From RGIG9379 sp031553005 (GTDB lineage Bacteria; Bacteroidota; Bacteroidia; Bacteroidales; Paludibacteraceae): a DNA stretch of 64,000 bases. Positions 24,830 to 32,950 of the stretch are shown one piece after another. Numbering within the stretch: the first letter of the stretch is position 1; every line of letters starts with the position of its first letter. The translations under genes and the position numbers were made by a program. The stretch lies in NCBI GenBank assembly GCA_031553005.1, contig JAVBMA010000001.1, forward strand, positions 1-64,000, written 5' to 3'. Below the pieces are notes generated by a model that did not search any database, was not told where the DNA came from, and saw nothing but the letters and a program-made list of their open reading frames with translations.

Positions 24830-26254
24830 CTACAGAAGCGGACTAAAAAGGCGGGCTATTGACTCTTTTAGCCTTATTTTCACCGGACGTTTTCTCCATG
24901 TTTTTGCATTGACCCGAACAGAGTCTGCGAGATCCTGTTCAAATATTTTTTTCATTTTGACTGCAACTTCGGGATCAAATATAAGGGCATTAACTTCAAA
25001 GTTCTGTTCAAAGCTACGGAAGTCAATATTCGCGCTTCCGACAGTAGATATCTTATCGTCGATTACAACAGTCTTGCTATGCAGGAACCCGGGTTCATAG
25101 AAATACATTTTAATGCCGGCTTTCAGCATTTCTCCCATATACGAATAGGAGCTTGCCAGAGTAAACCGGGCATCCGAGCGCGTAGGAAGGATAATGCGGA
25201 CATCGACACCTCCGAGAGCTGCGGTTTGCAATGCAGTGATTATACTGTCGGTAGGCAAAAAATATGGGGTTTGGATATAGACATATTCGCGGGCTTGAGC
25301 GATTGCCATAAAATAAACCTGCATAATACTATTCCAAAGTGAGTTCGGGCCGCTTGTAATAATCTGGACTAAACTGTTTCCCGATTTTTCTATATTGGGA
25401 TAGAAAACCGGATCGGAAATCAGTTTTCTATTTACAAAGTACCAATCTGTCAGAAATGTTTTCTGTAATGCATGTACGGCAGGACCTTCAATGCGAATAT
25501 GGGTATCTCTCCATGTACCCCATTTCAATCCTTTAATATAACGGTCTGCAATATTGATTCCTCCCGTAAATCCGACTTTACCATCTACAATTAAAATTTT
25601 CCGGTGATTGCGGTAATTTACTTTACTGCTCAGAAAGGGAAGCCCGACTTTAAGAAAGCTCATCATTTCGATGCCTTGGCTTTGCATTTTCCGGATCATA
25701 CTTTTGGGCATTTCCCAACTTCCCACATCATCGATAATAACACGTACTGACACTCCCTCTTTAACTTTCCGGATAAGGGCATCAATCATTTTTCCGCCTA
25801 TCTCGTCGGCAAGAAAAATATAATATTCCAAGTGAATATGATGTTTTGCGGTCTCTATCGCTTCAAAAATATCATCAAAAAGGGAAGCTCCGTTTGTATA
25901 GATCCCGATCTCATTGTCTTCATACGCCAATGCTCCGCAACTGTTATAAGCAAGCGTGGCTATATTTTTTTCTTGGAGAGATAGGACATCCGGAGAAATT
26001 TGTTCGATATTAGCGGCTACTGAATTCCGCCTTATTTTGTGCAGGCTTCGTCTGGAAATAATAATTTTTCTCCGAAAATTTTTTCCGAAGAAAATATAAA
26101 AAATGAATCCGATAATCGGAAGCAAGATAAGAACAACTATCCATGCAATTGATTTAACCGGATTGCGGTTTTCCATCAAAAGCAATGTTACAGTAGTCAG
26201 TATTGTATATACATAGACAATAATAACGACAACAGCTATTATCTCCCAAAGCAT
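24830..26254 (-). CDS. cls: Cardiolipin synthase
   Basis: This 474-residue phospholipase-D superfamily membrane enzyme condenses phosphatidylglycerol to cardiolipin. Two N-terminal membrane segments (about 5-25 and 35-55) anchor it. Two HKD motifs are visible: HRKILIVDGKVGFTGG near 215-230 and HSKTVVIDDKISTVGSAN near 395-412. Length and layout match bacterial ClsA. It is monocistronic; the promoter was not resolved. Confidence 0.95.
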   Translation of the reverse strand: MLWEIIAVVVIIVYVYTILTTVTLLLMENRNPVKSIAWIVVLILLPIIGFIFYIFFGKNFRRKIIISRRSLHKIRRNSVAANIEQISPDVLSLQEKNIATLAYNSCGALAYEDNEIGIYTNGASLFDDIFEAIETAKHHIHLEYYIFLADEIGGKMIDALIRKVKEGVSVRVIIDDVGSWEMPKSMIRKMQSQGIEMMSFLKVGLPFLSSKVNYRNHRKILIVDGKVGFTGGINIADRYIKGLKWGTWRDTHIRIEGPAVHALQKTFLTDWYFVNRKLISDPVFYPNIEKSGNSLVQIITSGPNSLWNSIMQVYFMAIAQAREYVYIQTPYFLPTDSIITALQTAALGGVDVRIILPTRSDARFTLASSYSYMGEMLKAGIKMYFYEPGFLHSKTVVIDDKISTVGSANIDFRSFEQNFEVNALIFDPEVAVKMKKIFEQDLADSVRVNAKTWRKRPVKIRLKESIARLFSPLL

Positions 26255-26365
26255 GAATCTTATTCTAATTTACTAAATTACGTATCGGGGTAAAATTACT
26301 AAAAAATATGTTTAAAATCCTGTTCTCTTATCTTTCTTTAAAATTCTTCTCACAAAGGCATTCAA

Positions 26366-26472
26366 TATCCTCTACCCGAACAGGCTCTTATTTTTTTGCT
26401 ACAGCTAAAAAAAGTAGTCAAAAAGCCGCCGTGGATTTTCTTCTAAAAACCTTCCACATTACCCCAAAACAC
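26366..26472 (+). repeat. Repeat family D, copy 1 (right of cls, left of ribD)
   Basis: About 107 bp containing a TCTTATTTTTTTGCTACAGC hairpin region that pairs with AAAAAAAGTAG, then AAAGCCGCCGTGGATT and CTAAAAACCTTCCACATT. A longer related copy in the same orientation lies at 27618-27783, so ribD sits between the two. Confidence 0.75.
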
Positions 26473-26495
26473 TTTCACCTTTCATATTTCACCTT

Positions 26496-27551
26496 TCAAC
26501 TATTAACAAACCTCTCTATCATCTGGTTTCCGATGATTTCTTTTTGTATGCAATAGCCGGAAACCGGGGGAGCCGGAACACCCTCCGGAACAGTAAGTAT
26601 TAAAGCGGTCTCTATCCGCATTTCATCCCAGATTCCGGATTGGATAAAACTATTTAGTAAGCTGCTGCCTCCTTCGACAATCAGCGATTGTAAGTTTTTT
26701 TCATACAATTTACCCAATAAAATCTCCAAATTCAACGTCTCTCCGACTCCCTCGAAACAAGTTCTGATGTACTCAACATTTGAACCGGGGATATTCTCCG
26801 GTGTTTTTTCCGTAAAAACAATTGTGGAGCTTTTCTCATTGTAAATACGTGATGTGGAAGGGACACGCAAATCTTTATCTATCAGAATACGAACCGGATT
26901 TTTTCCATGCCAATCGCGGACTGTTAATTCGGGATTGTCCAATAACGCGGTTTGTGTCCCGACAAGAATAGCCGATTCTTCAGCCCTCAGTTTATGAACC
27001 AGCATTGAAGTCATTTTATTGGAAATACGAAGTGCGGGTGTTTCCGCGCTGCCTCGTCGGATATCCATAAAACCATTTGCTGTTTGCGCCCACTTAAGGA
27101 TAATATACGGACGTTTTTTCGTATTAAAAGTAAAAAAACGACGGTTCAATAGATTTCCTTCTTCTGCAAGAAAACCTTCTGTGACCTTAATCCCTGCATC
27201 TTTCATCATCCTGATTCCTCTTCCGCTCACTTCCGGAAAAGGGTCTTTATTGGCAATGACAACCTGGGGAATTTCGTTCCGGATAATCAACTGGGCACAC
27301 GGAGGCGTTTTCCCGTAATGCGAACAGGGCTCCAGATTGACATATAAAACGGATTCTTTTAGCAAATCCGGATTCCGGACAGATGCGATTGCATTCACTT
27401 CTGCATGTGGTCTGCCATACGCCTGATGATAACCCTCGCCGATGATTTTTCCGTTATGAACAATCACGGCTCCTACCAACGGATTCGGAGCTACATTTCC
27501 CAATCCTTTTTCGGCAAGCTCAAAACACCGATGCATGAATTTTTCTTCCAC
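26496..27551 (-). CDS. ribD: Bifunctional riboflavin biosynthesis protein RibD
   Basis: RibD deaminates then reduces the pyrimidine intermediate of riboflavin synthesis. The N-terminal deaminase domain (1-145) has the zinc site HAEVNAI and PCSHYGKTPPC; the reductase domain (about 145-351) contains ILKWAQTANGFMD and VEGGSSLL. It begins with GTG at 27551 (MEEKFMHRC), which aligns with family starts; the next ATG is five codons in. At 351 aa it is slightly short of the usual length. It is flanked on both sides by repeat D and probably transcribed alone. Confidence 0.95.
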   Translation of the reverse strand: MEEKFMHRCFELAEKGLGNVAPNPLVGAVIVHNGKIIGEGYHQAYGRPHAEVNAIASVRNPDLLKESVLYVNLEPCSHYGKTPPCAQLIIRNEIPQVVIANKDPFPEVSGRGIRMMKDAGIKVTEGFLAEEGNLLNRRFFTFNTKKRPYIILKWAQTANGFMDIRRGSAETPALRISNKMTSMLVHKLRAEESAILVGTQTALLDNPELTVRDWHGKNPVRILIDKDLRVPSTSRIYNEKSSTIVFTEKTPENIPGSNVEYIRTCFEGVGETLNLEILLGKLYEKNLQSLIVEGGSSLLNSFIQSGIWDEMRIETALILTVPEGVPAPPVSGYCIQKEIIGNQMIERFVNS

Positions 27552-27617
27552 TGTTGTTATTTTTTAAAACAGAGACACTAAGGAGACTGTTTAAACTTTT
27601 TATCGCAAAATAATTAG

Positions 27618-27783
27618 ATGTCCTCAAGCCGGACTGGCTCTTACTTTTTTATTCGTAATGAGTTTATTTTAAAGGAACTCATGATTACGCTTCGCGAAAT
27701 TGCTACAGCTGAAAAAAGTAAGCAAAAAAAGCCGCCGCTGTGGATTCTCCGCTAAAAATCTTCTGCATTGCGCTAAAACGTTT
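27618..27783 (+). repeat. Repeat family D, copy 2 (upstream of ribD)
   Basis: This copy matches 26366-26472 at both ends but holds an extra segment of about 50 nt with its own hairpin (CGTAATGAGTT mirrored by AACTCATGATTACG). It includes GAAAAAAGTAAGC pairing back to CTTACTTTTTT. The short ORFs it appears to encode are not credible genes. Confidence 0.75.
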
Positions 27784-27792
27784 CTTAATTGT

Positions 27793-27917
27793 CAATGCCG
27801 AAGGTATTGCATATTTATAGAAAAAGATGATAATCCTATTTGTGCGACTCCGAAGGAGTCGAATATAGAAAATATTGAACATTTGGCTATAAATATATAA
27901 ATCCTTCGGATTTAAAT
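27793..27917 (+). repeat. Hairpin repeat family A, copy 2
   Basis: This is the best-folded copy. Outer arms are 27798-27820 and 27887-27909 (CCGAAGG...TTTATAG with CTATAAA...CCTTCGG), and an internal perfect hairpin GACTCCGAAGGAGTC lies at 27846-27860. It fills most of the gap between ribD and the sacsin-like gene, directly after repeat D copy 2. Confidence 0.85.
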
Positions 27918-27981
27918 CAATATATTATGCGCATCACGTCTAATCAATATGGAATTTAAACAGACTTTGAGAGCACTGAGA

Positions 27982-30816
27982 TTAAAACATCTCTTCCTTG
28001 TTCTCCTTGTCTTCGTGGTTTATTATTCTTAAAACTAACTCCGGATTTTTCGCTATATTTTCAAGCATTTCTATAGAAATTCCCTTTTTTTCAAAATCTT
28101 TGACCAACGATATTGATCTTCGCTGAATTGGGTTGAGGCCAGCAAGAACGGGATCATGGGTAATGCCCAGGAAGAAAAACAGATCCGGATATGAACAATC
28201 ATAAATTCCTGCCAGTTCTTCCGTTGAATTAACCTCACGCACACAAACCTTCTCTCCTTTTTTATTGAAGAGCCATTTCTCATTGAAAATATTCCTGTAT
28301 GCAGTAGTTTCTCTTATTTTTTCAATAGTATATGCATGCTTGGATTTTTCAATATACTGATACTCTCCTTCCAACGATAAGCGAAACATAAAAGAGCCTT
28401 GCTCCTGTATTGCTTTGGTAAGCAGGTCGGTAAACGCCCGCGAACTTTCGGGTGTAACCTTAGAAAGAAAATCGGAAAAACCTTCTATCTCTTTATCTGT
28501 AATTTTTTGCGCTCCTTTATCATATTGCCGCAAGCTCTTGGGCGATAATTTCAATTTAAGCTGAATATCTTTTTTCGCCGGGCGTTCTTCTTTTTTTATT
28601 CTTGCATAAAAAGCCACTCCTGCCCATGTGAGAAAGCGATAGAAAGTATCTCTTTTTTCGGGAAGAAGCCCCTTCTCAATTAGATTATTATCTAAAAAAT
28701 AAGCCGCCGAATAGTTTTGCAAAAAACACCTTAAGGCGGGTGTATCAAAATAAACAGCAGAGGCAGGTTGCAAAGAGAGATTACCGGAATGTCCGAATGC
28801 AGGAAGAAACGGGACATTTTGGAACAGTTGCAGGAATGCATTCCGTTTTTCCTCCTGAAAAGAGAAAGAAGAAAAACACTCCGTGAAATCATTCTGATGC
28901 CTGTAAATAGTCTCTTTATCAAAAGCATCTACCTCACCCCTACGATAACGGGGAAGAATAAAAAGTTCTATTTCTGCCAACAGGTCAGGATGTGTTAATC
29001 CTAACTGATTTTCAAAAAAACGGCGGGATTTTTCACTATCGAGCAATTTGGGATGAACGGAAGGAAAATTATTTTCTCTTCCGCCTGAGAGGTAAATACG
29101 GGGGACAATATCGTTTTCCGAAGAAAAAGGAGCTATAACTTCCCCATTTGCACAAAGTATAAACGCTTTATACCGCAATGGCGATTCAGGGTTTGCCCAA
29201 AGCGGCTTTTGCGTCCCGATAAAAGTATAAAATAGCTGCAACCACTCAATGGTTTGCGACCGGATAAACTCAGGGGAAAGATATTGAGCGATATATTCCG
29301 GCGAAATAACGGAACTGATAAGCCCGCACTCCTTTATATATTGAATACTCTTGCGCATCTGTTCGTTCCTCTCATTCTGGCTTCCAACATATAAAGTGTT
29401 AAAGCTCCATTCTCTTTCTAACTCTTCCTGATCGCCCGATAATTCGAAAAGTTGCCGGGGCGAAAAAAGTTTACTGATGCTTTTTTCCGTTGCATACCGG
29501 GTATGATTTCTATCCAAATAATGATTATCACAGGAAAGGAAAAGCGGCGCTCCGGATAATTTTTCACGGAAACAGGTAAAAAACGGATAAAACAGATGCG
29601 TAGGAATCCATTCGTTTTTCTCCTTGCGGAAAAATTTATTTCTCTCTATCGGGATTATTTCGAATAGATTATCATTGATAAAAGAAATATTACGGTCCTG
29701 CATTTGACAAAGTAGTTCAACAGCGTCGGTAGACAATAATGCAAGTTCATCAATAATATTTTTGTTCCACGGCTCGCCTTGCTTAATAGACTCGCGGCTA
29801 TCTGTCAGCAAAAACGGAGCATGTATGATCATATTTAACCCCGTCGCCTCCTTTGTAGGAAAAAAGCAGAAAGCAGGCTCCTGAATATGCTCTGTCAGAA
29901 GTGACCCCTCTTCCGAAGAAAAAAAAGCTACCGTCAGTCTATTGGCTGGGCAGTTTGGAGTATCTTCGTCAACAAGAGCTATTCTCGGCTGACGAACGTC
30001 ATTGCCATAAGAAGTTGACAGCTCCCGGCTGAATGTATGTAAATATTCTGCTTGCCGTTCATCGCCCGTTATTTTTTCAAGCTTAACAAAAGCATATCCG
30101 ACATCCCCGCAAGTTGCAGGATTCCTGCCTGATGAAATTGTTAAGTTTGAGGATTGAAACAGATTTCGCCGCTCCTGCTCCTTTACATATAAGCCATGAA
30201 GTCCACGACTTGTTTCCCAACTTATTTTCCGAAGGGTTTGTAAAAAAAGTAGCGGTTTATGCAATGTCGAAAGTTTGTTTTCAATATCCGGAAAAGCTAC
30301 AGCTGGATTTTTAAACGGAATAGAGAAAAGGGTTTCTCCTTTTTTCCGGCCGTAAAAAACCGGAACGTCCTCTTCCGGCACAATATAATCAGTGATGCGG
30401 AAAGAAAAGAAATCGTCTTCTACATGTGGAGTATCGGTATATTGAAAAACGGATTTAAAACCGACCCCGAATTTCCCAATCGTATTTCCGTCCTGCTTCG
30501 TACTCGCACCAATGGAAGTGATAGCATTCAGATGTCCGATATTCCTTCGTTCGGTTTCATCATCAGGGTCACTGATACTAAAAGAAACAGTACCGTTATG
30601 GATAAATATCAGACTCTCTTCCGAAAGGATAATCCGCACTTCAGTGGCTTTCGCGTCGTCCGCATTCTGCAACAATTCGTAAATAAAATGCGCCTGATCC
30701 GAATATTTATCCACGACCATATTCCAAAATCCCACGGCAGCGGGATTCTTTAGTTGTTGAGATAAAATTCTTCTTTTCTCAGTTAACTTTTGGAATAATG
30801 TATTCTTGTTGTTCAT
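27982..30816 (-). CDS. Sacsin-like GHKL ATPase protein, possible defence gene
   Basis: From the ATG at 30816 the protein has 944 residues. The N-terminal 150 residues are an HSP90-like (sacsin-type) ATPase fold: ELLQNADDA (47-55) is the N box, IFIHNG (70-75) the next motif, and IGKFGVGFKSVF (113-124) the G1/lid motif. The remaining about 750 residues show no motif I can name. Proteins of this type are large, scattered in distribution and sometimes found with phage-defence genes; that role is inference. An in-frame upstream extension (MRRGLGGGS) comes from a C/G-rich repeat, so I reject it as the start. The same repeat supplies GGAGGAGG just before the ATG. Confidence 0.75.
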   Translation of the reverse strand: MNNKNTLFQKLTEKRRILSQQLKNPAAVGFWNMVVDKYSDQAHFIYELLQNADDAKATEVRIILSEESLIFIHNGTVSFSISDPDDETERRNIGHLNAITSIGASTKQDGNTIGKFGVGFKSVFQYTDTPHVEDDFFSFRITDYIVPEEDVPVFYGRKKGETLFSIPFKNPAVAFPDIENKLSTLHKPLLFLQTLRKISWETSRGLHGLYVKEQERRNLFQSSNLTISSGRNPATCGDVGYAFVKLEKITGDERQAEYLHTFSRELSTSYGNDVRQPRIALVDEDTPNCPANRLTVAFFSSEEGSLLTEHIQEPAFCFFPTKEATGLNMIIHAPFLLTDSRESIKQGEPWNKNIIDELALLSTDAVELLCQMQDRNISFINDNLFEIIPIERNKFFRKEKNEWIPTHLFYPFFTCFREKLSGAPLFLSCDNHYLDRNHTRYATEKSISKLFSPRQLFELSGDQEELEREWSFNTLYVGSQNERNEQMRKSIQYIKECGLISSVISPEYIAQYLSPEFIRSQTIEWLQLFYTFIGTQKPLWANPESPLRYKAFILCANGEVIAPFSSENDIVPRIYLSGGRENNFPSVHPKLLDSEKSRRFFENQLGLTHPDLLAEIELFILPRYRRGEVDAFDKETIYRHQNDFTECFSSFSFQEEKRNAFLQLFQNVPFLPAFGHSGNLSLQPASAVYFDTPALRCFLQNYSAAYFLDNNLIEKGLLPEKRDTFYRFLTWAGVAFYARIKKEERPAKKDIQLKLKLSPKSLRQYDKGAQKITDKEIEGFSDFLSKVTPESSRAFTDLLTKAIQEQGSFMFRLSLEGEYQYIEKSKHAYTIEKIRETTAYRNIFNEKWLFNKKGEKVCVREVNSTEELAGIYDCSYPDLFFFLGITHDPVLAGLNPIQRRSISLVKDFEKKGISIEMLENIAKNPELVLRIINHEDKENKEEMF

Positions 30817-30850
30817 AGAGCCTCCTCCTAACCCCCTCCTCAAGAGAGGG
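30817..30850 (-). repeat. C/G-rich palindromic repeat C, copy 1
   Basis: On the minus strand it reads CCCTCTCTTGAGGAGG, then GGGTTAGGAGGAGGCTCT, directly before the sacsin-like ATG. It is an inverted copy of 31051-31091. The two enclose a 200-nt intergenic stretch that contains repeat B. Confidence 0.8.
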
Positions 30851-30927
30851 AATAGAGCGTATTTTATTATTTAATTCAACTATTTTTAAATTAAGTATAT
30901 GCCGGAAATCAGTTTATATTACAAATC

Positions 30928-30996
30928 ATGTAATTAATTGTAATTTGCCTTCGGCGTAATTTGTTGTCAATCAAATACAATCAATTACTTTCGAAA
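30928..30996 (-). repeat. Repeat family B, copy 1
   Basis: On the plus strand it contains AATTTGCCTTCGGCGTAAT between AT-rich words (TAATTAATTG, CAATCAATTACTTTCGAAA). Its reverse complement is found at 34571-34652, about 3.6 kb away. Confidence 0.75.
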
Positions 30997-31050
30997 TAAC
31001 AAATACTAATCTTTACCGAACACTTACCCAGATTCACTTCTTGTTTAGTT

Positions 31051-31091
31051 ACCCCCTCTCTTGAGGAGAGGGGGTCGGGGGGAGAGGCTCT
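31051..31091 (+). repeat. C/G-rich palindromic repeat C, copy 2
   Basis: It reads ACCCCCTCTCTTGAGGAGAG, then GGGGTCGGGGGGAGAGGCTCT. It abuts the stop of the LOG-family gene and contains a perfect inner palindrome (CCCCCTCTC ttga GGAGAGGGGG). It may double as that gene's terminator. Confidence 0.8.
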
Positions 31092-31667
31092 TTACAAAGC
31101 AGCCATTCCTATAGCATCCTTTCCCCATTCGGGAATTTGCCCGATAATTTGCAAAACCTCCTCTGCATGTTCGGCAACACTCCATATCCGGAGATGTTCG
31201 CTTCGCATAAATCTCTCATCAACAGCTTTACTCAACATCTCCAATAACGGATCAAAATAGTGGTTTACATTAAGAATAACAACCGGTTTGACAAAAATGC
31301 CGAGTTGCTTCCATGTGATCACTTCAAGCAACTCTTCCAATGTTCCGCATCCTCCGGGCATGGCAATTGCCGCATCCACATCTTCGAGCATTAACCTTTT
31401 GCGTTCATGCATCGTATTTACAACAATTTGCTCCACATTTTCGTTATTCCAGCTTTGATCTACCATAAACTGAGGAATAACGCCGGTGATTGTACCTCCG
31501 GTTTTCAGCATGGCTTTGGAAAGTTCTCCCATAAGTCCGACACTTCCTCCTCCATAAAGGCAATGGATATTATTCCTGGAAAAAATTTCTCCCAAACGGT
31601 ATGCTTCCGTTTTGTAGCACTCTGCCACCTGAGTGCTGGATGCACAATATACACATACTTTTCTCAT
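31092..31667 (-). CDS. LOG family protein (cytokinin riboside 5'-monophosphate phosphoribohydrolase type)
   Basis: This 191-residue Rossmann-fold protein carries the LOG signature PGGCGTLEELLEVITW (near 104-119) and the upstream GGGSVGLMG. LOG enzymes release free base from nucleoside 5'-monophosphates; in bacteria the usual physiological role is probably nucleotide salvage. It is monocistronic, with a TATTTTTG promoter at 31691-31698. Confidence 0.9.
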   Translation of the reverse strand: MRKVCVYCASSTQVAECYKTEAYRLGEIFSRNNIHCLYGGGSVGLMGELSKAMLKTGGTITGVIPQFMVDQSWNNENVEQIVVNTMHERKRLMLEDVDAAIAMPGGCGTLEELLEVITWKQLGIFVKPVVILNVNHYFDPLLEMLSKAVDERFMRSEHLRIWSVAEHAEEVLQIIGQIPEWGKDAIGMAAL

Positions 31668-31690
31668 TATCGGTTGTCCTTCTTTGAAAG

Positions 31691-31698
31691 CAAAAATA
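31691..31698 (-). promoter_or_regulatory. -7 promoter element of the LOG gene
   Basis: The minus strand reads TATTTTTG, 24 nt upstream of the start codon and directly after the upstream terminator. Confidence 0.5.
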
Positions 31699-31729
31699 AA
31701 AAAAAAAGAAGGCGTATCAAAAGCCTTCT
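31698..31729 (-). terminator. Terminator downstream of the TPR gene
   Basis: Stem AGAAGGC (31707-31713) with GCCTTCT (31723-31729), followed on the minus strand by ten T residues. It lies between repeat A copy 3 and the LOG promoter and would stop transcripts from the TPR gene. Confidence 0.75.
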
Positions 31730-31787
31730 GAAATTAGTTTGAAGTTATGGGTTAAACTCCTCTTAATTAATTTAAAATATTCATTGT

Positions 31788-31910
31788 CAATACTGAATAT
31801 ACTGTATGTTTATAGAAAAAGATGATAATCTAATTTATACGGCTTCTTTGGAGTCGAATATAGGAAACCTTAAACATACAGCTATAAACATGTAAATTTT
31901 CCGGATTTAA
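31788..31910 (+). repeat. Hairpin repeat family A, copy 3
   Basis: The most diverged copy: it starts CAATACTGAATATACTG, keeps GTTTATAGAAAAAGATGATAA and ends in GCTATAAACATGTAAA with TTTTCCGGATTTAA. Same orientation as the other two. It occupies the gap between the LOG and TPR genes. Confidence 0.75.
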
Positions 31911-31952
31911 TAGAATTAAAAGTCAATTGGCTACATGAAAGCCTTTCCCCGT

Positions 31953-32225
31953 TTATTGATTAAACATGTCTTTATTATAAAAATTCAGAATATCGATAAC
32001 CATTTTATAGGCATACTTTGCCGGACTACCGGGATTTAGATCCATTGCGCTCCGGTAATTATTCAATGCCATTTCCCAATTTTCTTTCTTACGATATGCA
32101 TTTCCCAATATAAAGAGAGCTTCGTCCGAAGAGGGGTTGTTATGAATATAATCATTCAAGAGAGTAATTGCTTTATCAGTCTCTCCTGCAATCATCAATT
32201 GTTTTATTTTTTCTAAATCTTCCAT
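31953..32225 (-). CDS. Small tetratricopeptide repeat protein
   Basis: This 90-residue protein contains about two TPR units: residues 3-35 (IKQLMIAGETDKAITLLNDY) and 38-70 (SDEALFILGNAYRKKENWEM, ending in A-L-N-N-Y). It has no signal peptide. TPRs mediate protein contacts; no partner can be named. def lies about 100 nt upstream on the same strand across a reiterated-word tract, so it may share the def transcript. Confidence 0.8.
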   Translation of the reverse strand: MEDLEKIKQLMIAGETDKAITLLNDYIHNNPSSDEALFILGNAYRKKENWEMALNNYRSAMDLNPGSPAKYAYKMVIDILNFYNKDMFNQ

Positions 32226-32237
32226 TGATTTATATAA

Positions 32238-32345
32238 GATGTTCAGATGAACAGACTTTCAGATATTCAAATAAATAAAGAAACGTCAAAAAATCTGTTC
32301 ATCTGAATATCTGAAAGTCTGAATATCTATTTATCCGAATATCTA
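32238..32345. repeat. Reiterated-word palindromic tract between def and the TPR gene
   Basis: Built from the word family TTCAGAT/ATCTGAA on both strands. Left arm about 32238-32278, right arm about 32293-32344; the arms pair over most of their length. The right part overlaps the last codons and stop of def. It contains the 19-mer TAGATATTCGGATAAATAG (minus strand), also present at 39553-39572. Confidence 0.75.
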
Positions 32346-32884
32346 ACTTTATAATGGCAATTTGCTTTCCCTTTCAGCATTCCGTTCAATTTCCCCTTAT
32401 TCATTTGCCGGCGGATCGGCGAAACATGGTCAATAAAGAGTTTTCCTTCAAGGTGGTCATATTCGTGCTGAATTACGCGGGCAAAATAATCACCGTATTC
32501 TTCTTCGCATTCTTCTAATTTTTCATTCAAATAACGGATCCGGATTTTTACCGGACGAGACACCGACTCGTTTATTCCCGGTAAACTCAGGCATCCTTCT
32601 TCCTGCGAAACGGTTTCTTTGCTTCTCTCTACGATTACAGGATTAATAAAAGCCTTTTTAAATCCTTTAAATATAGGATCCCTGTCTTCCAATATGGTTA
32701 GATCGATAACAAATATCCGGATCGGCAAGCCGATTTGAGGAGCTGCCAGTCCCACTCCATCAGCATTATACATGGTTTTAAACATGTCTTCAAGCAATTG
32801 ATTCAGATTAGGGTAATCTTTCTCAATATCATTTGTCTCTTTTCTCAATACGGGATGCCCGTAAACTGTAATAGGATAAATCAT
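32327..32884 (-). CDS. def: Peptide deformylase
   Basis: This 185-residue metalloenzyme removes the formyl group from nascent proteins. Its three motifs are GVGLAAPQIG (near 44-53), EGCLSLPG (near 96-103) and QHEYDHLEG (near 138-146), giving the Cys and two His metal ligands. The last residues, RYSDK, and the stop are encoded within a reiterated-word repeat, so the C-terminal tail is probably repeat-derived; the catalytic core is intact. Confidence 0.97.
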   Translation of the reverse strand: MIYPITVYGHPVLRKETNDIEKDYPNLNQLLEDMFKTMYNADGVGLAAPQIGLPIRIFVIDLTILEDRDPIFKGFKKAFINPVIVERSKETVSQEEGCLSLPGINESVSRPVKIRIRYLNEKLEECEEEYGDYFARVIQHEYDHLEGKLFIDHVSPIRRQMNKGKLNGMLKGKANCHYKVRYSDK

Positions 32885-32950
32885 AAATAATATATTAACA
32901 AGAATAAAGCCGGAATGTAAATGTACGGTAACCTACCTTTGTACTATTGC

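Noticed and set aside
26308..26556. An 82-residue plus-strand ORF
   Set aside because: It overlaps repeat D copy 1 and the ribD 3' end and has no recognisable features.
27700..27900. A 66-residue plus-strand ORF
   Set aside because: It is composed of repeat D and repeat A sequence, with no family match or promoter; it is an accidental open frame.
32932..32940. Plus-strand TACCTTTG near ruvX
   Set aside because: It faces the ruvX 3' end with no plus-strand gene downstream until metA, which has its own promoter; probably a chance match.
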